This document shows, piece by piece, positions 4,963 to 13,242 of a stretch of 20,806 bases of DNA. Each line of letters opens with the position of its first letter. Position 1 is the first letter of the stretch. Below the pieces are notes generated by a model, which did not search any database, was not told the origin of the DNA, and saw only the letters and a list, made by a program, of their open reading frames with translations. The stretch comes from a virus: IMG/VR virus record IMGVR_UViG_3300025168_000850, positions 1-20,806 of that record. One strand, 5' to 3'. The translations under genes and the position numbers were made by a program.

Positions 4963-5368
4963 TGTCTAATATGATTAAATTAAAGCCATCAGGAGCAACC
5001 TCTAAAAGATGCTTCATAGTTCTGCGGCTATGAGTAATATCACACTCCCCATCCTTATTAATATCATAGAATTTATAGCCGACTGCAATACATCCTTTCA
5101 GCTGTGTATAGTAATTAGCTGGATGAATCAAGATATAATCTCTATTTTCTACATTCTCAACAAGGTAATGATTAGCATATTTTTCTGATGATCTAGGCTT
5201 AACATTATATTCGCCTGTAGGTATGCAGCTAGTATTTCTTCTATTATTATTATCAGGAAGCTCTAAGGTACAACACTCATACTCCATATCTAAACCATCA
5301 AATATAAATAATCGCCCTAGCGTTTGCTTTCTATTTTCGTTTAGTCTTATGAGTACTGCTCTTTTCAT
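4955..5368 (-). CDS. DUF5675-family protein, putative cell-wall (lysis) enzyme
   Basis: This 137-aa protein matches the DUF5675 family: TLELPDN (34-40), CIPTGEYNVKP (48-58), and a conserved IHPANYYTQLKGCIAVG block (81-97) with H82 and C93. A His followed by Gly-Cys is reminiscent of the L,D-transpeptidase (YkuD) active site, but the spacing is shorter than in YkuD, so the similarity is only suggestive. The ATG overlaps the TGA of the membrane protein upstream (ATGA), so the two are translationally coupled. The order tail fibre, one-helix membrane protein, DUF5675 is where a holin/endolysin pair would sit, and no other lysin is seen in the window. I infer a role in peptidoglycan cleavage or modification. 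Confidence 0.75.
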   Translation of the reverse strand: MKRAVLIRLNENRKQTLGRLFIFDGLDMEYECCTLELPDNNNRRNTSCIPTGEYNVKPRSSEKYANHYLVENVENRDYILIHPANYYTQLKGCIAVGYKFYDINKDGECDITHSRRTMKHLLEVAPDGFNLIILDNA

Positions 5369-5628
5369 TTATATAATTTTTTCTTAATATCTTTTATATC
5401 TTCCTTTATTTCAATCAAGTCTTGTTTTGTTGTTGCTATAGTTTGCAAAATCAAATCATTCTGCATATCAAATTCAACGCGAGTTACTTCAGGCTGAATA
5501 GGTACAGGTAGCTTTTTAGCTTCTTCTATATCTTTTTGCAATACAATATACTCTCCTACGAGCAACGCAATAATGCCTCCTATAGTTAATAAATTTCTAA
5601 GGCTTATATTAAACGTTTGATCTTCCAT
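5365..5628 (-). CDS. Small one-helix membrane protein, holin- or spanin-like
   Basis: This 87-aa protein has a short N terminus, one membrane helix at about 12-30 (LLTIGGIIALLVGEYIVL) and a charged tail with a Pro-rich elbow (PVPIQPE, 41-47) and a coiled coil at about 55-86 rich in Ile, Lys, Glu and Asp. N-in with a long coiled coil outside the membrane would fit an inner-membrane spanin (Rz-like) or a pinholin-type protein. No signal-peptidase site or lipobox is visible. It starts 2 bp after the distal tail gene stops and is coupled by ATGA to the DUF5675 gene, which supports a lysis role. Confidence 0.7.
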   Translation of the reverse strand: MEDQTFNISLRNLLTIGGIIALLVGEYIVLQKDIEEAKKLPVPIQPEVTRVEFDMQNDLILQTIATTKQDLIEIKEDIKDIKKKLYK

Positions 5629-5630
5629 TT

Positions 5631-8600
5631 TTAAACTGCTTCTATTGTTAATTTAGCTCCGTAAATTTTATCTGTGCTACCAAAGTTAAACTCTAAAATA
5701 ATATATTTTCCTAGTATGCTAGTCCAGGGGCTTGATAAGGTTAATTCTGTGTTTGAATTACCCGTATCAATGCTACTTGTACCACTTCCCGTAGCGCTTC
5801 CCTCTAAAACTGTAAAACCACGAGCAGTATCAGAATAAATATTAACTTTAGTTAGCTTGTAATTTTCTGGAATAAAAGAGGTTGCGTAAACGTGTGAGCG
5901 GCTAACATACGAGCTAGGTTGTACACTTGCCATTTCATCTCTAGAATACATTGAGATAGAGCCTGAGCTAGTTACAACAAACTCATCAGGCTTAATATAA
6001 ATAGCTGTAGTAGTTACACCTTTGTATAAATTAGGGGTTGGTGTTATTACATTTGTAAAATCATATAATAAAGGGCTTAATACTGAGCCTATAGGATAAG
6101 ATATATTAAGTGTAAACGAAGATAAATCTATTTGTGTATCTGAAGTTGTTGAATCCCCTGCTGCTGTTAATACAAGTGGATGCGATCCATTTGGGTAAGT
6201 TAAAACTAATTTTTGACCATTATATATTTTACCTTTACTAGCTGCAGTTAATGTTACTTTTGTATATGTTGTACCATTATTTATATCAGAACTAATTTTA
6301 CCATAACTATTATCATTAAGTAAACCTCTACCCACCACACTTATATCAGTATCGTACTGCTCACTTTCATTAAAAGGGTCTTGTGGGGTAGGGCCGTTAG
6401 GAGTGTTTTCTTCGGTTATATTTGTAGTAATTGAGTTTACTTTATACCATTCGCCACTTAGTATTTCTGATTGAGCCTTAAAAGTACCCCCTAAAAATTG
6501 ATAATATTTAAAAGACCCATCATTATTAATAGAATACTTAACTAGCCTAAGCGGAGATATGTTTGCACTTTGTATCTCAGCTTGTAATATTTCTAATGGT
6601 TCTATTTGAAATTGTAAAAATTCAGTTACTAATAATTGAGAAATATTTTTATAATCCCCACTATTATTTCTTCTAAATGCTCCTGCTACTTCATAAAATG
6701 GACTTCCTGTAGTACCTGAGTTATATTGAAAAGAATATAAATTATTTACAGGACTTGTACCCAAATTTACATCACCTAAATCAAATTGCTCAATAGATGT
6801 ATTATTAGTTTGTGATGCAGTATAAATAATACCATTACTTACATCATTATCTTGATTGTTATCTGTTGGTATTAGTGTAATATTTTCACTTGTAATTCCT
6901 GTAGCTCCAGGAGTAGGGTCGTTTATATTACCATATACAACAGGTTCACTTGAAACAGTTGGGTTATACATTTGATAATAATCATTATCACAAGTAAATT
7001 GTATATAAACATTCCCTGATATATCAGGTTGTTCAACAGTAGCATTAAATATTATGTCAGTCCAAAATTGTTGGCTAGTACTTCCAGTAGTTACACTACT
7101 ACAAGGGCCACCACTTTGAAAAGCAATATTACTGATTGGTCCTGTAGCCATAAAAGAATTATTATTAACAGGTAAAATATCACTTGCTGCATAACCTCTT
7201 TCAACACTTATGGTTGTAGCTGTATTTTGCCAAGTTAAAATATTACTCCCAACTGTTTGCTTTAGCCATCTTTGAGTTATACCATTATCTATATACATTG
7301 TTAATGTACCTGTTGTTAAAAAACTTGATCTATTTACAGTATAATTTTGTAGTAGTGTTCCTGGTGCAACTGTAAAGTTAAAATCATCAGGGTCAACCCT
7401 TTCATAATATCTAGCTGAAAAACTTAAAGTTAACTCACCTGTTAAACCTGCTTGTAACGCTCCTGCAAAAAATGAATTATTTAAATATTGACCTGACCCT
7501 ACATTAAAATTAGAAAAACCTCCTTTATGATTAACAACAACCCTTTCAAAACTTGGTTCATAACTAATTGTAGAGCCTTGTAGGAGTACATTACTAGATT
7601 GGTCTATAGTAAGTAATGTATTTACAGTTTCAGAAGGATCAACTACAGGTATTCCTGTGTCAAAATACCCGTAAAATTTTAAATCTCCTGATGTATTATC
7701 TGCTAAACTATTTGGTTGAATAAAATTGTAATGTCCTTCTGCTAAAAATCCAACAGTATTAAAACTTTTTAAAACACCATTAAAAACATCGTATGCTTTA
7801 TATTTATAAGAGTTAGGATCTTCTACAATTTCATTATTTTCATTATAATTTGTGGGTTGGCTAACAAACCCTTTAGAAACAAAATAAAGTAGAGCAGGGT
7901 TATTTGAGTCGTAAGTATCTCCTTCTCTCCACCAATCTAAACTAGTTCGAAGCCATCTTAAACTTGAAGGTACAGGAGCTACATTACCTGAACCTGATAA
8001 TTTTATATCCATATCACTACCTAAAGTAACAAGAATATCTTTTATACTATGTGGTGCATTTTTTTCATCTTCACCACTAAATAATTTATCTTTTTGTTTA
8101 CCCCAAAATCCATAAGAATCAGTTGCTGTTAAGTTAAATTGATAAGGATAAGGTGCGTTTTCTATAGCATCAAATGCAGGTTGTATCCATCCATACCACC
8201 AAATATTATCATTATTGACAGCTCCTCTATATATTCTAATAAAGTATTCTTTATACCCTAAAGCAAATGAATTATATAAAAAGTTTTCATCAATATCGTT
8301 TTGTACTATATAATTTAATTGACACTCTGAACCTAAAAATTCCCTATCTCTTGTGCCTCCACTTCCATTCCAAGTAATCTCAAATCCCTCACCTGATGTA
8401 TCAAATTCTAGGGCAGGTGCAAAGTATTTTTTTAATGATATTGATTTAACATCTCCTGCAAAAGCGGTAAGGGGGTCTATAGATAAAACACCTCCGTTAG
8501 CTGTTACAACTTCAGTTTTTGTACCGTCTGAATTAAAAAGAGCAGTTGCTGCTGTTCCTAGTTTTACTTGAACGCTTCCTGCTGTTACACTAGCTAACTC

Positions 8601-8921
8601 TATTGTTACCTCATAAGCTACACCACTCTCAAGAATAGCGCCACCAGCAAAATCATAAATTAAGGCATCCGATGAGCCTGTTGTGTGCCTTGCAGCTCCT
8701 CCATTATCAGAGGTAAATGCCCAATTTGATGCACCATTCCAATATAAAGTAAAAGCTCCTCCGCTTGAAAAATTTCTTGCTGCTGATATTATTGGATATT
8801 CAATAGTATTACCAGCAGCATCAACATCAGCATTATTCTTTTTCCAAATTTCAATATTCCAATCTGAACCTTTTTCTCCTTTAATGTTAGAGTATCGGTA
8901 TTTACCAAATCTTAAAGCCAT
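5631..8921 (-). CDS. Distal tail / adhesion protein with inserted sugar-binding-like domain
   Basis: This 1096-aa protein follows the tape measure, where the tail-tip and adhesion proteins are encoded. The N-terminal module is split: WNIEIWKK at 21-28 should continue at ALEFDTSGEGFEITWNGSG (about 170-188) and GGTRDREFLGSEC, EYFIRIYRG, WWYGWIQP (188-248). Between them (about 30-167) is a beta-rich insert with YEVTIELASVTAGSVQVKLG and a closing GDVKSISLKK, which resembles carbohydrate-binding jelly-roll domains of phage fibres. Residues about 450-800 are Asn/Thr/Ser-rich and beta-like. The C-terminal region (about 900-1096) with YATSFIPENYKLTKVNIYSD and IYGAKLTIEAV looks like a fibre tip. No peptidase or depolymerase residues are evident. 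It probably forms the tail tip and binds the host surface. Confidence 0.75.
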   Translation of the reverse strand: MALRFGKYRYSNIKGEKGSDWNIEIWKKNNADVDAAGNTIEYPIISAARNFSSGGAFTLYWNGASNWAFTSDNGGAARHTTGSSDALIYDFAGGAILESGVAYEVTIELASVTAGSVQVKLGTAATALFNSDGTKTEVVTANGGVLSIDPLTAFAGDVKSISLKKYFAPALEFDTSGEGFEITWNGSGGTRDREFLGSECQLNYIVQNDIDENFLYNSFALGYKEYFIRIYRGAVNNDNIWWYGWIQPAFDAIENAPYPYQFNLTATDSYGFWGKQKDKLFSGEDEKNAPHSIKDILVTLGSDMDIKLSGSGNVAPVPSSLRWLRTSLDWWREGDTYDSNNPALLYFVSKGFVSQPTNYNENNEIVEDPNSYKYKAYDVFNGVLKSFNTVGFLAEGHYNFIQPNSLADNTSGDLKFYGYFDTGIPVVDPSETVNTLLTIDQSSNVLLQGSTISYEPSFERVVVNHKGGFSNFNVGSGQYLNNSFFAGALQAGLTGELTLSFSARYYERVDPDDFNFTVAPGTLLQNYTVNRSSFLTTGTLTMYIDNGITQRWLKQTVGSNILTWQNTATTISVERGYAASDILPVNNNSFMATGPISNIAFQSGGPCSSVTTGSTSQQFWTDIIFNATVEQPDISGNVYIQFTCDNDYYQMYNPTVSSEPVVYGNINDPTPGATGITSENITLIPTDNNQDNDVSNGIIYTASQTNNTSIEQFDLGDVNLGTSPVNNLYSFQYNSGTTGSPFYEVAGAFRRNNSGDYKNISQLLVTEFLQFQIEPLEILQAEIQSANISPLRLVKYSINNDGSFKYYQFLGGTFKAQSEILSGEWYKVNSITTNITEENTPNGPTPQDPFNESEQYDTDISVVGRGLLNDNSYGKISSDINNGTTYTKVTLTAASKGKIYNGQKLVLTYPNGSHPLVLTAAGDSTTSDTQIDLSSFTLNISYPIGSVLSPLLYDFTNVITPTPNLYKGVTTTAIYIKPDEFVVTSSGSISMYSRDEMASVQPSSYVSRSHVYATSFIPENYKLTKVNIYSDTARGFTVLEGSATGSGTSSIDTGNSNTELTLSSPWTSILGKYIILEFNFGSTDKIYGAKLTIEAV

Positions 8922-8926
8922 AATTT

Positions 8927-10744
8927 TTATCTTCTACTTTTTCGTCTATTAGCTTTATCAAATACTATTAGTAAATCATCACCTGTTATTCTTACATCGG
9001 GTATTACTGAGCCACCTAAAGCATCATTTGGTACTATACTGCCTGATGAGCTAGGTACAAATAACTCAGGGCCTACTTCACCAACCATGTAAGGTTTATT
9101 TGATCCTACAGGCCCACCATTTGCTCTACCAGGTATTCCTCCCATCATTCCTGTAAGTAAGCCACTAAAACTAGTTGCGCCACCTCCAGCAGCTTGAGCT
9201 GCGCCTAAGCCTGGAATCAATGAAAATACAGCTGCTAATAAAGCAGCTTTTACAAGCATTGCACCTATTTGTTTTGCTAAGTCTTTAAATATATTACCCA
9301 TGCTAACCATAAAGTTTTCACCACTTGTTATAGCAGTTGCAAAGCTACCAGCAAAATTATCAACCATTGCTAGGCCAAAGCCTTTAGCTGATTCTTTTAA
9401 AGCATCAATTTTTTCTTTTGTAGCTAGTAAGGCATTTCCATAAGTGGTATTTACAACCTCTGCTTCCTCCTCAATCTCATCAACGTCCATGTCCATAAGA
9501 CTAATAGGCGCATCTCCTCCTGATGTTTCTCCTCCTCCTGTACCTATACCAATATCAGTACCTAAACCAAATAAAGCATTTTTTGCTTTTGTTGCTGCAT
9601 TGCTTACAGCATCACCAAACGATCCAAATTCTGTTGTTACTTCAGGCACTTCTGCCTTTAATTCTTCTAAGTAACCAGAAACAGCTTTAAATGGATTAGT
9701 AACACCCTCTCCTCCTAATTTTTGAATTAATAGATTATAGCCATCTATAATAAAAGAGAAAGGATTGTTTTCTATAAAAAATTGTAGAAAGCTAATAACT
9801 GCGTTTTGTAACTTAGCAAATACAACTGAGCCAACCTCTTTAAATGCTTGCATATTATCAGCAACAAATATAGCAGCTGCTGCCAATGCTGCTAAACCAG
9901 CTATAACAGCTCCTAGTGGACTCATAAAAAAACCTACAACAGAAACCAAAGCACCAAATAAAGTAACCATTGGGCCAATAGCAGCTAACACTCCTCCAAG
10001 TGTTATAATAGCTATTTTTAAACCACTATCTAAATTATTCCATGCTGTAATCATGTTATCAACACCAGCCACTAATTGATTTAATACAGGGATAAGCATC
10101 TCGCCTATCTTCTCCATTAAATCACCAAATCTATTAGATAATTGTTTTAGTGGCCCAGCACCAGCTTTGGCAGCTGCCTGAGCTTGCCCATCAAATTGGC
10201 CTTTTAAGGCAAGTACAGCGCTATCTAATCTATCTGTACTACCTACAGCGCCCTCAATTTGTATTCCGTATCTACTTAATGCGTTTGTGCTACTACCAAC
10301 AGATTTAGCTACTAAATCGGCTGCTGCTGTTAAATTCATTCCTTTGGCTGTAGCCATGTCTTGAATCAATGGAGTAAGGCGCTTAATAGCTTCTTCCTCT
10401 AAGCCCATTGATGCGAGCATAGATTGAGCAGCCATTGTTTCCTCATCACCAAAAATAGTAACTTTTTGTAGCTCTCTAGCTTGCGCTGTTAAACTCTTAA
10501 ATGCTTCTTTGTTTCCTTTAAGAGCTGTGTTTAATTTAGCCTCTGCTTTGGCTTGAGTATCAAATGCCTTAATAGATGCAGCTGCAAAGGCTGTAAGAGG
10601 AGCTGTAAGGCTCATGCTCATAGTTTTACCAGCTTTTTGGATGTTTTTACCCATCTTCTTAAAGCTAGTTGATGCTTTGCGCATCTTACTCGTAAACTCG
10701 CCTATATCAGCGCCTAATTTTACTGTTGCCTTTTTAAGTCCCAT
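8927..10744 (-). CDS. Tail tape measure protein
   Basis: This 605-aa protein sets the tail length and leaves the tail with the DNA. It has a basic N terminus, Ala-rich helices with ATVKLGADIGEFTSKMRK at 6-23, a coiled-coil region to about 240, a long hydrophobic stretch at about 243-295, a second one at about 490-520, and the C-terminal block MVGEVGPELFVPSSSGSIVP that is a signature of many tape measures. At roughly 0.15 nm per residue it predicts a tail of about 90 nm, short for a siphovirus. It sits directly after the two tail-assembly chaperone frames and before the distal tail gene, the standard order. No lysozyme or peptidase domain is visible. Confidence 0.93.
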   Translation of the reverse strand: MGLKKATVKLGADIGEFTSKMRKASTSFKKMGKNIQKAGKTMSMSLTAPLTAFAAASIKAFDTQAKAEAKLNTALKGNKEAFKSLTAQARELQKVTIFGDEETMAAQSMLASMGLEEEAIKRLTPLIQDMATAKGMNLTAAADLVAKSVGSSTNALSRYGIQIEGAVGSTDRLDSAVLALKGQFDGQAQAAAKAGAGPLKQLSNRFGDLMEKIGEMLIPVLNQLVAGVDNMITAWNNLDSGLKIAIITLGGVLAAIGPMVTLFGALVSVVGFFMSPLGAVIAGLAALAAAAIFVADNMQAFKEVGSVVFAKLQNAVISFLQFFIENNPFSFIIDGYNLLIQKLGGEGVTNPFKAVSGYLEELKAEVPEVTTEFGSFGDAVSNAATKAKNALFGLGTDIGIGTGGGETSGGDAPISLMDMDVDEIEEEAEVVNTTYGNALLATKEKIDALKESAKGFGLAMVDNFAGSFATAITSGENFMVSMGNIFKDLAKQIGAMLVKAALLAAVFSLIPGLGAAQAAGGGATSFSGLLTGMMGGIPGRANGGPVGSNKPYMVGEVGPELFVPSSSGSIVPNDALGGSVIPDVRITGDDLLIVFDKANRRKSRR

Positions 10745-11119
10745 CTATAATTTTATTCTTTTAGGCTCTTTATTCCTATATTTTTTTAATACCTCCTGAA
10801 TCTCCTCTTGACTAGCTACCTTTTTCTTTACTTTCTTTTTATCATCCCAATCAAAAGGCATTATTTCCGATGGCTTCATCTTACGCTTTAGATGAGGTGA
10901 TAAGCATGAATGTACTATCATTCTAGTTTGTTCCCAATGATTCTGCATTATCATCTCCTCCCTTTGGCTATAACCAATCATTTTATTGCTAAAAGAGCGA
11001 GGGGTTAAATTATACATCTCATCTATGGTCATGCTTAGCATTCCTAATCCTTGTTGTTCTAGCTTATCCCAAGTGAAATCCTCAGCATCATCTAACTCCT
11101 CACTCTGTACTACTTTCCC
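10745..11119 (-). CDS. Tail assembly chaperone, frameshifted C-terminal part (gpT-like)
   Basis: The -1 frame is open from the slip site (GGG codon at 11119) to the stop at 10745; there is also an internal ATG at 11041 that would give a 98-aa protein. The 26 codons before that ATG have no stop and encode an acidic linker (VVQSEELDDAEDFTWDKLEQ), so the part is better read as the T domain of a G-T fusion of about 221 aa. The C-terminal part is basic (KKKVKKKVASQEE, KRIKL) and contains MLSMTIDEMYNLTPRSFSNK, like the T domain of HK97/lambda-type chaperones. The gene ends just before the tape measure start. Independent initiation at 11041 remains possible. Confidence 0.8.
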   Translation of the reverse strand, partial: GKVVQSEELDDAEDFTWDKLEQQGLGMLSMTIDEMYNLTPRSFSNKMIGYSQREEMIMQNHWEQTRMIVHSCLSPHLKRKMKPSEIMPFDWDDKKKVKKKVASQEEIQEVLKKYRNKEPKRIKL

Positions 11120-11409
11120 TTTTTTTGAGGTTGGTCTATTTTAAAGGCCTCGAATATCTCATTTACTTTTGAGAAATCCTCGTTATCTAACCAATTCTCA
11201 ATATCTCTAACTTTGTACTTAAATTCTTCGCCATTTTTCTTAGCTCCGTATTTTAAACCATAATAGGCTATAATACCTATATGGTCTATCTCAGTACCTA
11301 GCTGATCTATTTCATTTAACTTTAATTTACATTCATTGCAAATTTCTTTTAAAGCCAAATAACTAAATCTAATTGGCCTCTTTTGGCCTCCTATTTCAAC
11401 CTTTTCCAT
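11110..11409 (-). CDS. Tail assembly chaperone, N-terminal part (gpG-like)
   Basis: This 99-aa acidic-to-neutral helical protein lies between the tail tube genes and the tape measure, the fixed position of the lambda G / HK97 gp13-type chaperone. Features are RPIRFSYLALKEICNECKLK (11-30), an acidic middle (NEIDQLGTEID) and DIENWLDNEDFSKVNEIFEA, typical of the helical chaperone fold that coats the tape measure during tail assembly. Its last codons CAA AAA AAG contain the slippery heptamer A AAA AAG, giving a longer G-T fusion at a set frequency. It starts one base after the stop of the preceding tail gene. The name rests on position, size and frameshift. Confidence 0.85.
   Translation of the reverse strand: MEKVEIGGQKRPIRFSYLALKEICNECKLKLNEIDQLGTEIDHIGIIAYYGLKYGAKKNGEEFKYKVRDIENWLDNEDFSKVNEIFEAFKIDQPQKKGK
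11119..11125 (-). promoter_or_regulatory. Programmed -1 frameshift site A AAA AAG
   Basis: In the gpG-like frame the codons CAA AAA AAG GGA AAG TAG hold the heptamer A AAA AAG in the X XXY YYZ phase, three codons before the stop. A -1 slip continues GGG AAA GTA GTA and stays open through the gpT-like part. AGTGA and TCACT downstream could form a weak 5-bp stem, so a strong stimulatory structure is not obvious. Confidence 0.85.
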
Positions 11410-11410
11410 T

Positions 11411-12781
11411 TTATTGATTTAATGTAGTTACTCCTGTACCTGTAAATGTAGCTGAACACGTTACATTATCCTCAACACCAGCATCAAAATTAACAGATGT
11501 TACTAATGCGTTTCCTTGATAATGTGTTATAGTTGTTGGATCTTGATAATCTGTTGCATCACTTGTAAGCTCTATTTGCCATGATGATACAAAAATAGAT
11601 TGATTTGTTACATTAGTGTTATAAGTACCAACATACATTCTAAACTCTATATTTGATTTACCACTTGCACTAATAGGTGAATTAGATGTTACTTTTACTC
11701 TAGTCCAATTTTGCGTAGCTGTTCCACCAAAACCAACATCATCAATTTTATCTATTTTACCTGATGGCTGTATATTTGATACAACACCTGAGCCTGAAAT
11801 TACTTCAGTAGTAAAATCATTAAATGCTATGACACTTGAGCCATCTGATAATTCTCTATTAATACCTACTGATACACTATCATTAGTAGCATCAATACCT
11901 TTAACATAAAAAGACCATACAAAATTTTTGTTTTCAAATCTTGCTATGGTAGTGTTATAATTTAATCGAGAAAAAGGACCTCCTGAATTAACTAATTTTG
12001 AAGCTGTTGATGCTCCAAATGGATCAGGTTGTGTAAGGGTTTGTGTAACTGTTGAAGTAGTAAACCCATCAACTCCTGATGAAGTCAAATTTGTAGCAAT
12101 AATATTTCTTATTCTATCAGAAAAAGCTACATTCACCTCATCTCTTTCACTTAACTCATGGAAGAAATCAGTACCATCTAAAGGCACATCAGGATTAACT
12201 GATTGTAATACTTCAGTAGAAATTTCAAAAGACTTTAAACCACTCTTAGATTCTGAATATCCCCCTGAATCTTTTGTAGTTACATCTCTTAAATCTACAC
12301 TTGTGCTAAATGAAGCTTGTGTACTAAAAGCTACAGGGTCAAATATTGCTGATGAGCCAGGTGTTACTATTTCTATTATAATAGCATTATTATTAAGAGT
12401 AGCTATAGGACTTGTTGTACCTGTTACAATTTGTAAAGTTGGAACTAATCCAACAGCACCATTTTCAAAATCTCTATAAATATAATTACCATCTGTTTGA
12501 TTAGACCCTGAAGAGTCAACATAGTCATAGGTGGCACTAGTTAATAGATTAGTTATTTGAGCTAATACAGATGTACCCGTATTAGTAGCCTGACCCGTTG
12601 TAACACTATCAGTTACAACACCAGTATCATTAGTAATATTGTTAATATTAAGCCTCCCTTGGGTTTCACCATCAGCTAATGTAATAGGGTCAGTAGTTAA
12701 TACCCTAATCCTAGTAACTTGTTTAGCTGCTGCTGTCGTCTTAGCATAAACCAATAAATCCGATGCGTTTGTAATTGCCAT
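11411..12781 (-). CDS. Tail-tube-like protein carrying an inserted jelly-roll-like domain
   Basis: This 456-aa protein is a paralogue of the major tail protein encoded just upstream. Residues 156-175 (ASFSTSVDLRDVTTKDSGGY) match 29-48 of that protein, and 421-456 (YQGNALVTSVNFDAGVED onward) match its last 36 residues. Between the two halves is an insert at about 229-417 with PDPFGASTASKLVNSG, FVWSFYVKG, NWTRVKV and IFVSSWQIEL, the pattern of concanavalin/CBM-like jelly-rolls common in phage fibres. An extra N-terminal domain (about 1-125) precedes the tube core. It may be a minor decorated tube subunit, a tail-tip or neck ring, or the exposed adhesive part of the tail. The homology of the two halves is visible; the binding role is inferred. 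Confidence 0.8.
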   Translation of the reverse strand: MAITNASDLLVYAKTTAAAKQVTRIRVLTTDPITLADGETQGRLNINNITNDTGVVTDSVTTGQATNTGTSVLAQITNLLTSATYDYVDSSGSNQTDGNYIYRDFENGAVGLVPTLQIVTGTTSPIATLNNNAIIIEIVTPGSSAIFDPVAFSTQASFSTSVDLRDVTTKDSGGYSESKSGLKSFEISTEVLQSVNPDVPLDGTDFFHELSERDEVNVAFSDRIRNIIATNLTSSGVDGFTTSTVTQTLTQPDPFGASTASKLVNSGGPFSRLNYNTTIARFENKNFVWSFYVKGIDATNDSVSVGINRELSDGSSVIAFNDFTTEVISGSGVVSNIQPSGKIDKIDDVGFGGTATQNWTRVKVTSNSPISASGKSNIEFRMYVGTYNTNVTNQSIFVSSWQIELTSDATDYQDPTTITHYQGNALVTSVNFDAGVEDNVTCSATFTGTGVTTLNQ

Positions 12782-12805
12782 AATAAATGGATTTATATGT
12801 TAATA

Positions 12806-13216
12806 TTAAGGATTCTGCGTAAGTGTACCTGTACCTGTTAAAGAGATTGAATAAGTTGCGTTTTCTTCTACTCCAGCATCTATTGAAAAAGATGTTATAA
12901 TTGCATCTCCTCTATATAGCATACCTGATAATCCGAAATCACATGATACAGCATCACCTACTAGCATAGTAGTAAATAATTCTTCTGAGTCTGCTTTACC
13001 AGCTACACCAGCTATTTCAATGAAACCCTCTCCTGATAATTCCCAAGATTTAAGGCCACCAAGATTAGCTTGAAAGCCTCCCGATGATTTAGTAGTTGAA
13101 TCTCTTAAATCCAAGCTAACTGATAACGATGCTGATGTACAATGAGCTATCTCTTGTTTAGAGCCTCCTGATGTAACACTAAGCACTACATTTGTAGCAT
13201 TTTCTATTCCTGCCAT
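12806..13216 (-). CDS. Major tail tube protein
   Basis: This 136-aa protein forms the tail tube, probably as stacked hexamers. It has an all-beta pattern with VSLDLRDSTTKSSGGF (33-48), GGLKSWELSGEGF (53-65), and a C-terminal YRGDAIITSFSIDAGVEENA (101-120) ending in TGTGTL, typical of the tail tube fold shared with TP901-1/HK97-type tail proteins. Its place between the tail terminator and the chaperones is the expected one. It starts 26 bp after the tail terminator gene stops, one of the larger gaps in this gene cluster; I see no promoter or terminator in that gap. The length is at the short end for the family, in line with no C-terminal Ig domain. Confidence 0.88.
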   Translation of the reverse strand: MAGIENATNVVLSVTSGGSKQEIAHCTSASLSVSLDLRDSTTKSSGGFQANLGGLKSWELSGEGFIEIAGVAGKADSEELFTTMLVGDAVSCDFGLSGMLYRGDAIITSFSIDAGVEENATYSISLTGTGTLTQNP

Positions 13217-13242
13217 TTTACTTTTTTTTTGTGTTTACTAAT

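Noticed and set aside
9444-10079. Plus-strand open frames opposite the tape measure gene (Ser/Pro- and Ala-rich)
   Set aside because: They are complements of Ala-rich and low-complexity tape measure codons; no start signals or family resemblance.
11041-11109. Non-coding gap between the two tail-chaperone genes
   Set aside because: The -1 frame is open through this stretch from the slip site, so it is coding in the frameshifted product.
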